From: Thermoplasmata archaeon
GTDB taxonomy: Archaea > Thermoplasmatota > Thermoplasmata > Thermoplasmatales > Thermoplasmataceae
Direction of reading: 5' to 3'
DNA length: 36,574 bases
Assembly (NCBI GenBank): GCA_021822985.1
Contig: JAKAPZ010000010.1
Coordinates: forward strand, 1-36,574
This document shows positions 1 through 11,810 of this stretch, in pieces. Position 1 is the first letter of the stretch. Every line of letters starts with the position of its first letter. The notes under the pieces were generated by a model. The model ran no database searches and was not told the DNA's origin. It saw only the letters and a program-made list of their open reading frames with translations. The position numbers and the translations under genes are program-made.

Positions 1-426
1 GCCATATTCATCAGTGAAGTGTATGCACGCAAAAGAAATATCAGCCTGATCCCACTTGCATCTTTCCTTATGATTGCAGGGATAATCATACTCTTTGGGG
101 GATTTATCTGGTACATTTCTTTTCAACTTGTATGGATATTTCTTATATGCTATTATACCGGATTTTCCCTTTATGAAATTAGTGCAATTCCTGCCATAAC
201 AAGAAATATAAGAACGGAAAATTATGGTTCAGGCATTGGCATCTTTTTTTCATTTCAGTTTATAGGAAATGGAGCCGGAGCACTGATAGCGGGCTCTGCA
301 GCTGGAATTGGCAATACTCCCGGAGATTTTGCCGTTCCATTTGCAATCGCCCTTGCGCTTTCCATAATTGGATCATTAATTTTATTTTCCCTTGCTGAAA
401 CCGGAAATAACATTCACAACCTTTGA
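1..426 (+). CDS. MFS-type transporter, C-terminal fragment truncated by window edge
   Basis: Open frame continues to base 1; hydrophobic TM-rich C-terminus (IPLASFLMIAGIIILFGGFIWYISFQLVWIF...GSGIGIFFSFQFIGNGAGALIAG). Confidence 0.6.
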   Translation, partial: AIFISEVYARKRNISLIPLASFLMIAGIIILFGGFIWYISFQLVWIFLICYYTGFSLYEISAIPAITRNIRTENYGSGIGIFFSFQFIGNGAGALIAGSAAGIGNTPGDFAVPFAIALALSIIGSLILFSLAETGNNIHNL

Positions 427-984
427 TGAAATTGTTTGGGCCCCCATGGATAGCACCGTATTTTTGGCTGTGTCGATTATTGTAATGCTGCAGTTTTTCA
501 TGAACAGCCCGCCTGCATCCTCTTCTTCTACTCCCAGCATAGTGCATACAAGTGCTTTGATGGGAAGCATATGGGACACGAATATATTGATCCCCGCATA
601 GGAAAATATTGCATCATGCATCCTTTGTGCCTGTGATTCGAAGGATTCTATTTCTCCACCGGGTTTATGGAATTTTGGAACATTTTTAGAACTGGTGTTA
701 TTGAGGTTTCCAAAATAGGTTTCGTGAATCTCATCATTTATGGATATATGTTTCCTGAATCCACCTGCTTTGGCAAGAATTTCCCCTGTCTGAAGTGCCC
801 TTTCCAGAGGACTGCACACAATTTGATCCACAAAAGGCATTATTTCTGACAGTGCCTCTCCAACTGCCTTTGCCTGTTTCCTTCCATTTTCTGTCAGGGG
901 AAATCCCTTATGGTCATGGGAAACCACGTTGATTTTATTTCCCTCACTCTCACCATGCCTGATCAATATTGCTATTCCTGTCAC
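382..984 (-). CDS. histidine phosphatase / phosphoglycerate mutase-like protein
   Basis: N-terminal LIRHGESEGN motif, LTENGRKQAKAVGEAL, CSPLERALQTGEI. Confidence 0.85.
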   Translation of the reverse strand: MTGIAILIRHGESEGNKINVVSHDHKGFPLTENGRKQAKAVGEALSEIMPFVDQIVCSPLERALQTGEILAKAGGFRKHISINDEIHETYFGNLNNTSSKNVPKFHKPGGEIESFESQAQRMHDAIFSYAGINIFVSHMLPIKALVCTMLGVEEEDAGGLFMKNCSITIIDTAKNTVLSMGAQTISSKVVNVISGFSKGK

Positions 985-1029
985 GCTTTTGAATGAATAA
1001 GTAATAATAATATTTTTTCTTCATGGTAA

Positions 1030-3045
1030 GTGGTTAGAATGGAAGGCAAGTATAATCATCTTAAGGATGAAAAAAGCCCGTATCTTCAGCAGCATGCTTC
1101 AAATCCCGTAGATTGGTATCCCTGGGGAGAGGAAGCTTTCAATCTCGCAAAAACACTCAATAAGCTTGTAATGGTCAGCATCGGATATTCGACCTGCCAC
1201 TGGTGCCATGTGATGGAGAGGGAGAGTTTCAGCAGGGAAAGAATCGGAAAAGTTCTCAACGATAGTTTTGTCTGCATAAAGGTAGACAGGGAAGAAAGGC
1301 CAGATCTGGATGCATTCCTGATTGATTTTTCCATAAAGACAACAGGTTCTGCAGGTTGGCCCCTGAATGTAATAATGACACATGAGAAAAAACCCCTTCT
1401 TGCATTCACATATCTTCCTCCAGAGAGCAGGGGTCAAAATTTGGGGCTATACCAGCTTGCAACGGGCATTGCCGAATCATGGAAAAATGATCCTTCAGAA
1501 CTTCTCAACAGGGCAGAGGAAACATCCTCAAACATCACAAATTTCCTTAAAAATGAGCCTACATATTCCCAGTATATTCCTTCAACCACATATGCACAGC
1601 TTGAAAAAATTTATGATTCTTATTATGGCGGATTCAGCCGCGGAACAAAATTTCCGTCTCCACATAACCTGATGTTCCTTGCTTCATACTATCATTCAAC
1701 CGGGAATGGAAATGCCCTTTCTATGGCAGAGCACACTGCAGGTGCAATGAGAATGGGCGGCATATACGATCATGCTGGTTATGGGATTCACAGGTATGCA
1801 ACAGATACAGGATGGAAAATACCGCATTTTGAGAAAATGTTATACGACCAGGCATCAATGATACTTGCACTCTCTGATCTCTATCTTGTTACAGGGAAAA
1901 ACGAATACCATGAAATGATCAGGGAATTTTTCCATTTTCTCAGGGCAAACATGAAATCTGATTCGGGAGGCTATTACACAGCGATGGATGCAGACAGTGA
2001 GGGTATCGAAGGAAAATATTACACATGGACACAGAGTGAAATAGATGAGATAATCAAAGAAAAAGCTGAAAAATTTTCCAGAATATTCAATATAATGGAT
2101 AGCGGCAACTACTCTGATGAGGCCAGAGGAGAATCTACCGGCAGGAATATCCTTTATTTGGATAATGAGGCATCTTCCGTAGATTCTTTTGTAAAAGATG
2201 GGTTTTTCTGGCTTGACCCTGAAACCCGCAGGGAACTTTCATTGCTTGAAGAAGTCAGGAAGGATCGTATACCGCCACTGACAGACACGAAGGTTTGTTC
2301 AGATCTGAATGGTTTTCTCCTTTTTTCCGTATGCAGTGCATATTCAGCAACTCTTGATCCTGAATTCCTGAAAATAGCCGATGAACTTGCCCGGTATCTC
2401 ATGGGGATCTCTAACAATGGCAATCTTCCACATATCAAATACCATGATGGAAAAATAATAGATGGTTTCTTTTCGGATTATTCCTTTGTTTCTTTGGGAC
2501 TGACAGCCTATTCAGGGCTTATTCCCGACAATTCCATCATTTCACGTGTGAAGGATCTGATGAATACTGCTGCAGAAAAGGCTGAGAAAGATATTTCCGA
2601 AAATAATGCAAAGGGATACGGAATGTTTCTTGGTGCATGGAATTCCCAGGAAGATTCGGCTATGCCTTCGCCTTTTTCAGCATATGAGAGAGTTCAGATA
2701 TATCTTCGGACGCTTGGGATTGAAACTGAATCAGCAAACGTGACTCCCGAAGAGTTTGAGGGAAGCATTGCAAGGTATCCTGCATACTTCACTTTCAGAG
2801 TGCAGAATCAGATTCTCAGGGATCACATATATCTAATAAAGAAAAATGGACTGACTGCTGAAGAAAGTGAAAATGTATTGAAAATGCTGAGAGAAAAGGG
2901 TATTGTCGATCAGATACTGTTTTCCAATGCCGGTTCCAATGGCGAAAACTATTCCCTGTGCACAGGAAGCGCATGTGTGCTTGAAAATTCCCCAATTGAA
3001 AAAATTTTAGGGTATATCTGGGATAGGCATAATAAGGGAGATTAG
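1030..3045 (+). CDS. YyaL-like thioredoxin-domain protein (DUF255 / SSP411 family); start possibly at 1039
   Basis: [60 protein letters not shown] family hallmarks. Confidence 0.93.
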   Translation: MVRMEGKYNHLKDEKSPYLQQHASNPVDWYPWGEEAFNLAKTLNKLVMVSIGYSTCHWCHVMERESFSRERIGKVLNDSFVCIKVDREERPDLDAFLIDFSIKTTGSAGWPLNVIMTHEKKPLLAFTYLPPESRGQNLGLYQLATGIAESWKNDPSELLNRAEETSSNITNFLKNEPTYSQYIPSTTYAQLEKIYDSYYGGFSRGTKFPSPHNLMFLASYYHSTGNGNALSMAEHTAGAMRMGGIYDHAGYGIHRYATDTGWKIPHFEKMLYDQASMILALSDLYLVTGKNEYHEMIREFFHFLRANMKSDSGGYYTAMDADSEGIEGKYYTWTQSEIDEIIKEKAEKFSRIFNIMDSGNYSDEARGESTGRNILYLDNEASSVDSFVKDGFFWLDPETRRELSLLEEVRKDRIPPLTDTKVCSDLNGFLLFSVCSAYSATLDPEFLKIADELARYLMGISNNGNLPHIKYHDGKIIDGFFSDYSFVSLGLTAYSGLIPDNSIISRVKDLMNTAAEKAEKDISENNAKGYGMFLGAWNSQEDSAMPSPFSAYERVQIYLRTLGIETESANVTPEEFEGSIARYPAYFTFRVQNQILRDHIYLIKKNGLTAEESENVLKMLREKGIVDQILFSNAGSNGENYSLCTGSACVLENSPIEKILGYIWDRHNKGD

Positions 3046-5429
3046 TTAATTCTCTTACTTATGGCCGTATATATCCCCATTGTTTCTTTTGCCCTTTCGA
3101 TTCCATTTACAATATCATCGTCACTGATGCTTTCCAGCATGTTTAAAGTGGAAAGGTCTCCATTAAGTGACAGGTATGGAAGAGAATCTTCTATGAATGC
3201 AGATGTGTATCTGGAACCTGAATAGAACTTTCTCAGGTTCTGAACCAGATCCTTCATGTTATTTGCGAGGAACTTTCTTGCAGACACATTGTGTGAGCAT
3301 GCAGTGTAGAACCTGATCGCATTTTGCTTTTTTATTTCACCCTTTTCTATGGCATTTAAAACATTATTAAGCAGTTCTTCTTCCTGAGTCCACCCAAGCG
3401 CAGTTATGATTTTAAGCCTATCCTCCTCTGCTGTGGCTTCATTGTACACCTTCATCATTTCGTTGAAGTTTCTTTCAGTCTTGCCATGTGAAGATGCATA
3501 TGCAACCGCATAGGCAAGTTTCATGTCTGGATCGAGAGATGAGAAATGCGCAAAATGATGCGATATTTTATGGGCATATGATCTGTCTATGACTGTACGG
3601 GCAAGAGCTACTGAACCCCTCGCAATGCTAACTTCAGAGGCCTCTTCTGCCAGACGTTCCCCAAGGTTCTTTGAGGCCCTTTCAAGGTATGAAACTGCAA
3701 ATGCATTGAATTTTTTTGCTTCCGGCTTTATGTAGTGAATTTTCAGAATCTGGGAAGATATCTCCCTCAGCACCATCGGTTCTGTATCATTTTTGAAAGT
3801 TTCCAGCACTTTCATATATTCCTCAAAATCGATCAACGAACCGGAAAGGAATGAATAGTAATCATTGAGAATTCCCCATTTTTCATACATGTCCATGCCT
3901 GATGTTTTTGACAGCACTTCGTTGAGTAATTCCCCTCTATACATAACCCTGTAAAATCCTGATGCCGTTCTGTTAAGTGTTATAATGGAAGTTGAATCAT
4001 ATTTTACAGAATCGGACTCCATCAGGAAAACATCATTCTTATTTTCTGCCTTAATACTGATTGGAACTGGCCACACATCCTTATCCAGCCCGCTCAGTTT
4101 GAACCTAAACTGCTCCAATTTGAGAGATCCTGATTCCTTAGTGGCAATTATTACGGGATAGCCGGGTTTTTCGATCCAGCTGGACATGATTTTTGAAACA
4201 GGAACTTTTGACTCTGTCTCAAGGGCATTCCACAATTCTGATCCCTTTGCATTCTTGTACATGTTATTGTTGAGGTATTTTCTCAACCCCTTTTTGAAAT
4301 TTGCTTCTCCAAGGTATGTTTCGATCATACGCAATATGGCAGCTCCCTTTCCATAGCTTATGTTATCGAAAATCTGGGAAATCTGTTCGGGATTGTCTAC
4401 ATTCACATCTATGGGGTGCGTATTTATTAGCGAATCGTTGAACAGGGCCAATCCGGTTCTGGTGAACTGATCCACCACAGGATTCCACTCGGGATATATT
4501 TTCTCAATCATTTTGTATGAAAGGAAAGTTGCAAAACTTTCATTGAGCCACAGATCATTCCACCATTCCATTGTGACAAGATTTCCAAACCACTGATGCA
4601 CAAGTTCGTGTGCAATGACCTCAGCTATTGCCTTATAGTTTGCTGAACTGGTTGTATCATCTATGCTCAGATAGTAATCCCTGAAGGTTATGGCCCCCCA
4701 GTTCTCCATTGCACCTGAAGAAAATTCAGGAACATATATCAGGTGAAGTTTGTTCAAAGGGTACAAAATTTCAAAATAACCCTGAAGCAGTGAAAGTGTT
4801 TTCGATGCAATATTCAATGGAAAATCAGATTCGGTAAGATATCCTTCAGGGGCAGATAGTATTATTTCGACACTGTCCGATTTTTTTGAACGAGATTTAA
4901 TTTTTCCTATACCGAGGTAAACCAGGTATGTGGACATTATAGGAGTCATCTCAAATGTTACAATTTTGCGATTTCCATCCTTTTCAATATTGTCAACGTG
5001 AGTGTTTGAAATGGCTTCGAGATTGCTGTCTATTTTTACAGATATCAAAAATCTTGCCTTGGCATTTGGCCTGTCAATACAGGGAAACATCCTCCTTGCA
5101 CCTGTTGATTCGAACTGCGTGGTAAACATCTCTCCCCCCTTGTACGAAGCCGTGTAAAAACCTGTCAGGAGTTTGGAAATTGATCCTGAGAAAGAAATTT
5201 CCGCTTTAAATTCACCCTCTGGCAATTTGAATTTCAGAATATTTGTTTCTTTATTCAACTGGAAGTCTGTTTTCATTCCGTTAACATTGACATTGTTTAT
5301 ATCAAGATCAACTGAATCAAGTTCTATTGGTGTGCCATCCCATTTGCCTGTTATATTCTCAATTACTTTAAATTTATGTTCTTTTGTATCTACATCAATA
5401 AATAATTTATAAATATCAACTGTTTGCAT
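3042..5429 (-). CDS. M1-family zinc aminopeptidase (tricorn protease interacting factor F2/F3-like)
   Basis: [16 protein letters not shown] exopeptidase motif and [27 protein letters not shown] (HEXXH-X18-E). Confidence 0.93.
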   Translation of the reverse strand: MQTVDIYKLFIDVDTKEHKFKVIENITGKWDGTPIELDSVDLDINNVNVNGMKTDFQLNKETNILKFKLPEGEFKAEISFSGSISKLLTGFYTASYKGGEMFTTQFESTGARRMFPCIDRPNAKARFLISVKIDSNLEAISNTHVDNIEKDGNRKIVTFEMTPIMSTYLVYLGIGKIKSRSKKSDSVEIILSAPEGYLTESDFPLNIASKTLSLLQGYFEILYPLNKLHLIYVPEFSSGAMENWGAITFRDYYLSIDDTTSSANYKAIAEVIAHELVHQWFGNLVTMEWWNDLWLNESFATFLSYKMIEKIYPEWNPVVDQFTRTGLALFNDSLINTHPIDVNVDNPEQISQIFDNISYGKGAAILRMIETYLGEANFKKGLRKYLNNNMYKNAKGSELWNALETESKVPVSKIMSSWIEKPGYPVIIATKESGSLKLEQFRFKLSGLDKDVWPVPISIKAENKNDVFLMESDSVKYDSTSIITLNRTASGFYRVMYRGELLNEVLSKTSGMDMYEKWGILNDYYSFLSGSLIDFEEYMKVLETFKNDTEPMVLREISSQILKIHYIKPEAKKFNAFAVSYLERASKNLGERLAEEASEVSIARGSVALARTVIDRSYAHKISHHFAHFSSLDPDMKLAYAVAYASSHGKTERNFNEMMKVYNEATAEEDRLKIITALGWTQEEELLNNVLNAIEKGEIKKQNAIRFYTACSHNVSARKFLANNMKDLVQNLRKFYSGSRYTSAFIEDSLPYLSLNGDLSTLNMLESISDDDIVNGIERAKETMGIYTAISKRIN

Positions 5430-5513
5430 CGATTGTGTAATTGAACAACCGTAAAATAGTTTTTCTTACTGGAAAATTTATCATGATTGGATGCGCATTG
5501 CACAAAATTAATT

Positions 5514-7205
5514 TTATTTAAGAAGCAACTTAAGGTCTTTTTTCAGGATCTTCCCCAGTGGGTTCTTTGGAAGGTATTTAACAAAATAAACCGTGGTAGG
5601 AACCTTATAATCAGCAAGATATTTGTGGCAGAACTCTGTCAGTTCCTCCTGTGTCAGAACCTTATCATTTTTAACAACGACGAAAGCTATAACCTTCTCC
5701 CCTGCATTCTCATCTTGAACGCCGACAACTGCACATTCACTGACCTTTGTGTTCATCATAATCACTTTTTCTACTTCAGTGCTGTACACATTATATCCTG
5801 ATACCAGGATCATATCTTTCTTTCTGTCAACAATATATAAATAACCTTCATTATCCATTTTTCCGATATCACCGGTATATAACCAGTCGCCTTTGAGTAC
5901 CGGTTCGACTATTCCGTCATTGAGATATTCCCGTATAATCTGGGGGCCATTCACAGCAATTTCCCCTTTTTCCCCAATGGGAAGATCTGTTTTTCTTGTT
6001 TTCAGGTCAACTATCCTTATTTTTGTGTTCGGAAGAGGCATCCCAACGGATCCGTGCCTGTTCATTGTTTCGTCCATTGGCGATAACGATACGGAAGGTG
6101 ATGCTTCAGTAAGGCCATAAGCTTCATATATTTCCACTCCGAATATTGCCCTGAAAGCTTCCCTCGTATTATCTTGAAGCCCTGATGCACCGGACATCAC
6201 TATAAAGGTTCCACCGGGCGTAACTTTCCTGCCGGAAGCAACAGAAATAAGAGAATTAAGCAGTGCAGGAATTGCAGGATATACAACATTGTCATTTTTT
6301 TCAATAATCCTCATTACGCCCTCATTGTCCATAGGGTCCATTATAATATTGACCTTTGCGCCAAGAAAAATTGGAAGAATGATGGAAGTTGTCAAACCAT
6401 ATACATGAAAGAAAGGCACTACGGATATGAATGTAAGATCTGTTCTTGCCAGATTGCTTGACCATTCATCCAGTATGTACACATTTGAAATAATATTATA
6501 GTGAGAAATAAGTGCCGCCCTTGGCCTCCCTGTCGTGCCCCCGGTGTATTGTATGAAAGCACGATCTTTCCTGGAATCAAATTTTTCCTCCGGAACTGGG
6601 GGCATTCCCTCACCGAGCTTCTCGAATGGAATAATATTCCTGTCAACAGGTGAATGCTCCTTCTCAACCAAATTCCTGATTATAGGGATAGAACTAAGGG
6701 GAATCTTTGAAACACTCGAATCGTTTATTATGACAACCCTGTCAATGGCGACCGGAAAAAGATTTGCAATTTTCGGAAAAAAGTAAATATGCGTAAATAC
6801 AGTCCTAAGTTTTGTGGCCTGTACCACAGACTGGATTTCATTAAATGTGTAAAGAGGATTGATATTCACGGGTACGATTCCGAGTTTTGTGCATGCAATG
6901 AGTAGATAAACATATTCTGGCATGTTTGGAATAATCACACCAATCATGTCGCCTTTTTTCAGCCCCATTCCATGAAGGCCTGACGACAGAGTTTCGACTT
7001 TTTCATTAAGTTCAGAAAAAGTTATTTTATTGTTTTGAAAATGAATGGCATCTCTGTCCCCGTATTTTTTAACTGATTCCTTGAACATAGAATAGACTGA
7101 AATATCCGGAATGTCAATTTTTCTTCTTGCATGTCCGGGATAGTTTTTTTCAAGAATCACTTCAATCTGTTCAACGGAATTCTGTATCATATGCTGTATC
7201 TCCAA
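5514..7205 (-). CDS. AMP-dependent acyl-CoA synthetase/ligase (long-chain-fatty-acid-CoA ligase-like)
   Basis: QYTGGTTGRPRAALISHYN, YEAYGLTEASP, GDWLYTGDIGKMDNEGYLYIVDRKKDMI, NPLGKILKKDL. Confidence 0.92.
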   Translation of the reverse strand: MEIQHMIQNSVEQIEVILEKNYPGHARRKIDIPDISVYSMFKESVKKYGDRDAIHFQNNKITFSELNEKVETLSSGLHGMGLKKGDMIGVIIPNMPEYVYLLIACTKLGIVPVNINPLYTFNEIQSVVQATKLRTVFTHIYFFPKIANLFPVAIDRVVIINDSSVSKIPLSSIPIIRNLVEKEHSPVDRNIIPFEKLGEGMPPVPEEKFDSRKDRAFIQYTGGTTGRPRAALISHYNIISNVYILDEWSSNLARTDLTFISVVPFFHVYGLTTSIILPIFLGAKVNIIMDPMDNEGVMRIIEKNDNVVYPAIPALLNSLISVASGRKVTPGGTFIVMSGASGLQDNTREAFRAIFGVEIYEAYGLTEASPSVSLSPMDETMNRHGSVGMPLPNTKIRIVDLKTRKTDLPIGEKGEIAVNGPQIIREYLNDGIVEPVLKGDWLYTGDIGKMDNEGYLYIVDRKKDMILVSGYNVYSTEVEKVIMMNTKVSECAVVGVQDENAGEKVIAFVVVKNDKVLTQEELTEFCHKYLADYKVPTTVYFVKYLPKNPLGKILKKDLKLLLK

Positions 7206-7302
7206 ATACCCGATATCTTTCGAATTTAATATATTATACTTTTGTATTTAAACTTATTTGCAAAGTGTATACAATTTAACAATAGATTAATTTAAAGCAA
7301 TT

Positions 7303-8865
7303 TCACTCTTCAGAAAATTTCATGAATTCTTCATTAGTTTCAAGATCCTCTTCCCTGAATCTTTTCCTTATATTTCCCGGTATAAAGTTTTCTGCAATTC
7401 TGAAAATATCCCCAATAGAAGTCTCTTTAATCAGGATTGCCACAATAGTGTATATCATGATTGATACAACCGTGATTGCGCCAAGTGTCAATATGTCCCT
7501 TGGGGCAGCAATAGTTTCAATGAATAAAATAAATAGCGCCTGTGTGCCTGCAGGAATTGCCTGTTTTAATATACTGATATTCAACGGTATCCTTTCCATC
7601 CTGGACACGATAATTCTGTATATTACGAATGATGCGATCCCAGATATCAGCATTGCATAAGCAGCCCCAAATGGGCCCATGGAATATCTGCCTGTTCCAA
7701 GGAATTCCGGTGGAACAAGAATAAACATGAGGATAATATTGAAAACAATAAGCATAGTATCAACTCCTGCGACAAGCTTAGTCTTTTTTCTGCTAATGAT
7801 TGCTGAGTTGTAAGGAGAATTGATTGCGCTAAAATAAGCCCTCCATGCAAGAAGGGAAAGCATAATGTTATAAGCCATATAATTCGCAGTAAAAATATTC
7901 ATCACATCAACTGCGAGAAGAGATAATGGCACTACAAGAGGAAGCGTGTAGAGAGATATGAGCCTCTCAAATTCATGTATAGATTCGTTGTGTTTTTCCT
8001 TTCCTGACGTTTTCTGATACTTTATCAGTAGGGGCATGAAGAACATGGATAAGGATGTGGAAAGTGTGGTAATGAGTGCTGCTATGGTTTGTGAAGTATA
8101 GAATGCGCCTGTTGCTGTTGCATGCCAGTAGAATTGGATTATTACCTTGTCTATATTTCCATTTATTGTTCCCACTGAAAGGGCAAATATCAGCGGAAGT
8201 GCAATTTTTGTGTAATTGTTGAGCATTTTTTTGGTAGGCCTGCCTATTTTCCAGGGTCTGCCAAGCAATATTGAAACCACAAAAAACAACGTGTATGACA
8301 CACTGTAAACCAGTGCCAGATATAGTGCATCAACATATCCATACAGTGTAGGATTACTTCCGATTACAAGGGCCATCACGATGAACACGGAATTCCTGAA
8401 TATCGCTTCAATCAGGGGAGGGATAGAATTCCTCACTGACTTCAGTGTCGCTACATAATAGGCAGAACTGAATGCAGTCATATTCTTGAAAAAGAAGTAT
8501 GGTATCAGTGCTATGATAACCCAGAACTCCACTGGTGACTGGAAACCCTTGTGGAGAACCTCAGTCCATATGGCCAGCGATATGATCACTATAATCGTAA
8601 ATACGAATCCCATCACAAGTTTGATTGAGAGGTACGTGCCATTGCATTCATCAATGTTCTCACCATGCGTTATGTTTATTGTGTGGGCAGTGGAATAACC
8701 AAGATCACCAATTATTGTGAATATACCCACGAAACCCATACCAAAGGCAAGAAATCCCCAGCTTGTTGTTCCTATATACTTGATGATGAAAAACATCCCA
8801 GCCATGCCAAAGACAGCACTTAGAATGTTCTGGATTATTACCACAGGCGATCTCTGGGCAAACAC
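7303..8865 (-). CDS. polysaccharide flippase / MATE-like multi-TM export protein
   Basis: Long multi-TM ORF starting FAQRSPVVIIQNILSAVFGMAGMFFIIKYIGTTSWG typical of Wzx-type flippases. Confidence 0.75.
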   Translation of the reverse strand: MFAQRSPVVIIQNILSAVFGMAGMFFIIKYIGTTSWGFLAFGMGFVGIFTIIGDLGYSTAHTINITHGENIDECNGTYLSIKLVMGFVFTIIVIISLAIWTEVLHKGFQSPVEFWVIIALIPYFFFKNMTAFSSAYYVATLKSVRNSIPPLIEAIFRNSVFIVMALVIGSNPTLYGYVDALYLALVYSVSYTLFFVVSILLGRPWKIGRPTKKMLNNYTKIALPLIFALSVGTINGNIDKVIIQFYWHATATGAFYTSQTIAALITTLSTSLSMFFMPLLIKYQKTSGKEKHNESIHEFERLISLYTLPLVVPLSLLAVDVMNIFTANYMAYNIMLSLLAWRAYFSAINSPYNSAIISRKKTKLVAGVDTMLIVFNIILMFILVPPEFLGTGRYSMGPFGAAYAMLISGIASFVIYRIIVSRMERIPLNISILKQAIPAGTQALFILFIETIAAPRDILTLGAITVVSIMIYTIVAILIKETSIGDIFRIAENFIPGNIRKRFREEDLETNEEFMKFSEE

Positions 8866-9004
8866 TTCCCGGTAATGTAAATTTCCGTTTTAAAGTTAAC
8901 TAATGATCTGCAGTTTCCACAACATATTATTATGTGTTAATTTTTTTACAATTTTATGAGTAAGAAAGCCATCGAACTTGCGATGGAGAGTATACCGGTT
9001 ATTT

Positions 9005-10702
9005 TCATTTATGCGTGTCAAGGTACCATTTTTTTAATTCTGTTTTAAGGACTTTTCCAAGCGGATTCTTTGGGAGATGATCAGAAATAATTATGTCACT
9101 GGGTACTTTTAAAATATACATATTATTCCTGCAATATTCAAGAATCTCCTCTTTGCTCAAAGTTTTATTGTTCCTGACTTCAACAAATGCCACAACGGAT
9201 TCACCAGTTATGGAATCTGGTACTCCTATGACGGCACAATTCTCGACCTTGGGGTTTGATCTTATTATCTTCTCGATCTCCAGTGGATATACCCCTACTC
9301 CCTTGACCTTTATCATATCTTTTTTTCTGCCCATTATATAGATATACCCATTTTCATCCACCCTGCCTAAATCCCCCGTATGAAGCCACCCATCTTTAGC
9401 GACCAGCTGCTTTGAAGCATTGTTCAGAAATCCTTCTATGACCTGGGGGCCCTTCACAAGCAATTCTCCTGTTTCACCAAGTGGCATATCGACAGTTCCT
9501 GTTTTGAGATCTACAATTCTGACAGATGTATTTGGAAGGGGAAGACCGACGGAATTGGGTCGTTCCATATCCTCATTATCAGGGCACATAGCAACTACTG
9601 GAGAGGCTTCAGTGAGACCATATCCCTGGCAGAGTTTGATTCCAAATCTGTTTACAAAATTTGCACGCAGGGATGCAGGCAATGTGGAAGATGTACTGAT
9701 TATTCTTACTGTCCCGCGCGGGGTTATTTTTTTGATGTGGTAGTCTTCCACCATTCCATTGAATTTTGAAGGCAGATCCGGATAGAATACATTCGGATAT
9801 TTTTCAATGATCTTTACTATCTGTTCAAGATCAAGACGATCTGAAAGTATTTGTATTTTACCCCCTATCAGAAGAGGCAAAAGAATGTTCACTGTGATTC
9901 CAAAAACGTGAAAAAAAGGGGGTGTTGCGATGAATAAAATATCGTTCCTGTCTATATTCTTTGTCCATTCATTCAACTCGTAAACATTAGCTATGAGGTT
10001 ATAGTGTGAAATCAGGGCAGGTTTTGGTTCACCTGTTATTCCACCGGTGAAATGAATCGTAGCAATATCCAATTTTGGATCTATCAATTCTTCTTTTACA
10101 GGGGGAAGATTTTTCCCAACATCGATCATGAATAAAATATTTTTATCCCTTGGAAGTTCTTCCTGGAATAATACATTCTTAAGACCCGGAATTGAACTTA
10201 AGGGGTTTTTAATATGGATTTCAGTTCTGACAACAATAATTTTTTCAAGTGTAGTGGGGAATAAAGCGATCACCTTTGTGATGAACTCTGCAAAGACGAA
10301 TATGATTTTTGACTTCGCAACTTCAATGGAATTTTTTATTTCATTGAATGTATACATAGGATTGATGTTTATTATGGTCACACCAATTTTGGCTGAAGCA
10401 AGCAATATATAGATATACTGAGGACAGTTGGGAAGCAATACAACAATACGATCCCCTTTCTTCAATCCCATGGAAGAGAGGCCGGATGCTATTCTTTCGA
10501 CTTCATTGTTCAGCTCGGAATATGTCTTCACCATATTCTCAAATCCTATGGCCTCTCTTGAACCGTATTTTTTTACCGATTCCTTAAACATCTGGTAGAT
10601 TGAAATTTCAGGAATATCTATTTTTCTTCTTGCATGTGCAGGATAGTTTTTTTCCCATAAAATTTCCAACCTCTCCTGTGTGTTATTATACATGCAGTTC
10701 AC
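9005..10702 (-). CDS. AMP-dependent acyl-CoA synthetase/ligase, paralogue of 5514-7205
   Basis: Near-identical N-terminus (YPAHARRKIDIPEISIYQMFKESVKKYGSREAI), HFTGGITGEPKPALISHYN, GYGLTEASPV, NPLGKVLKTEL. Confidence 0.9.
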   Translation of the reverse strand: MNCMYNNTQERLEILWEKNYPAHARRKIDIPEISIYQMFKESVKKYGSREAIGFENMVKTYSELNNEVERIASGLSSMGLKKGDRIVVLLPNCPQYIYILLASAKIGVTIININPMYTFNEIKNSIEVAKSKIIFVFAEFITKVIALFPTTLEKIIVVRTEIHIKNPLSSIPGLKNVLFQEELPRDKNILFMIDVGKNLPPVKEELIDPKLDIATIHFTGGITGEPKPALISHYNLIANVYELNEWTKNIDRNDILFIATPPFFHVFGITVNILLPLLIGGKIQILSDRLDLEQIVKIIEKYPNVFYPDLPSKFNGMVEDYHIKKITPRGTVRIISTSSTLPASLRANFVNRFGIKLCQGYGLTEASPVVAMCPDNEDMERPNSVGLPLPNTSVRIVDLKTGTVDMPLGETGELLVKGPQVIEGFLNNASKQLVAKDGWLHTGDLGRVDENGYIYIMGRKKDMIKVKGVGVYPLEIEKIIRSNPKVENCAVIGVPDSITGESVVAFVEVRNNKTLSKEEILEYCRNNMYILKVPSDIIISDHLPKNPLGKVLKTELKKWYLDTHK

Positions 10703-11065
10703 CAGCTCAAGTTATTTTAAATTATATTGCTTATTCCCTAAAAGTTATTTGGTACAAAAACGGATCATAATAGTTTTCATGAAATTTTACACATATTCCT
10801 TATCAAGCACAGATCTGTTCTTCGTACAGAATTCAGGTCTCTTCCTCTAAACAATAAAGTTTTGGATTATAAAATTTTCTGTAGAATATTGGAATATAAT
10901 GGTATGAAATACAGGATCTGCATAATTTTTCCTGTTTATGTGAACTCTTTGCAGCAATTCCATTTATTGCTGGAATAATGATTCTGGGGCATTCGTTCCC
11001 GATAAAATATTAAATTTCGGAAGTCAGAAAAGTTATTTCTCCTGAAAATAATTTCATGTCACTGC

Positions 11066-11395
11066 TTATAATTCCTTATAAACATCTATGAATTTGAGAT
11101 ACCAGTTCCGGAATTGGTCTTCCGTGCAGAAATGCAATTCCAATGGCGCATCAAATTCCCCGTACACTTTCAGAATTATTTGATCTTTCATACTTTGATC
11201 TTTTAATATTATAAGTATGTCAATATCACTATTGGCATTCCAGTCTCCTCTTGCGGTAGATCCAAAATGAATTATCTTTGCCTGATCATCAAATTTTTTC
11301 ACCATGTTTCGAACTGCAATTGCAATCTCTTTTGAATTTCGAAGCTTTTCAGAACGCATTTTAGCATATTCAATCAATATATCTGTCATACACAT
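11066..11395 (-). CDS. minimal nucleotidyltransferase (MNT) of HEPN/MNT module
   Basis: HFGSTARGDWNANSDIDILI (GSxxxGD...SDIDIL) motif; overlaps upstream HEPN ORF by 26 nt. Confidence 0.88.
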   Translation of the reverse strand: MCMTDILIEYAKMRSEKLRNSKEIAIAVRNMVKKFDDQAKIIHFGSTARGDWNANSDIDILIILKDQSMKDQIILKVYGEFDAPLELHFCTEDQFRNWYLKFIDVYKEL

Positions 11396-11750
11396 CCTGA
11401 ACGAATTTCAATAGGGGGGCAACATCATCTTTCCCAAATCTGATCGGAAAATAACGTGATGAAATATAACCCTCCTCTATCCTTGATTTCCTGAGAAGAT
11501 TGTCCGGGTTAGAGAGTAAAAAGGAGACTTTATTATCTAACTTTTCTACTATTTTTATCAGTTCTTTCAGGGAATGAGTTTTTGGGTATGGGACTCCCCT
11601 TCTTAGAATTGAACTCCTTATCCTCAAATCACAGTGAAGATGTATGGCAGATATGGCCAGATCGTATTTTCCCACGCTGACGAGGTGAAGTGTTTCTTCC
11701 AGATACTCATCACTTCTAAGTTTAAGAATCTCTTCCTCTTGCATGCCCAT
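11370..11750 (-). CDS. HEPN-domain protein, partner of downstream MNT
   Basis: GKYDLAISAIHLHCDLRIRSSILRRGVPYPKTHSLKELIKIV; translational overlap with MNT gene. Confidence 0.75.
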   Translation of the reverse strand: MGMQEEEILKLRSDEYLEETLHLVSVGKYDLAISAIHLHCDLRIRSSILRRGVPYPKTHSLKELIKIVEKLDNKVSFLLSNPDNLLRKSRIEEGYISSRYFPIRFGKDDVAPLLKFVQDVYDRYID

Positions 11751-11810
11751 GATTACTTAAGATTGTTCAGTATAATATTCTTTATGCAACCAGTTTAACC
11801 TGACTGTTAT

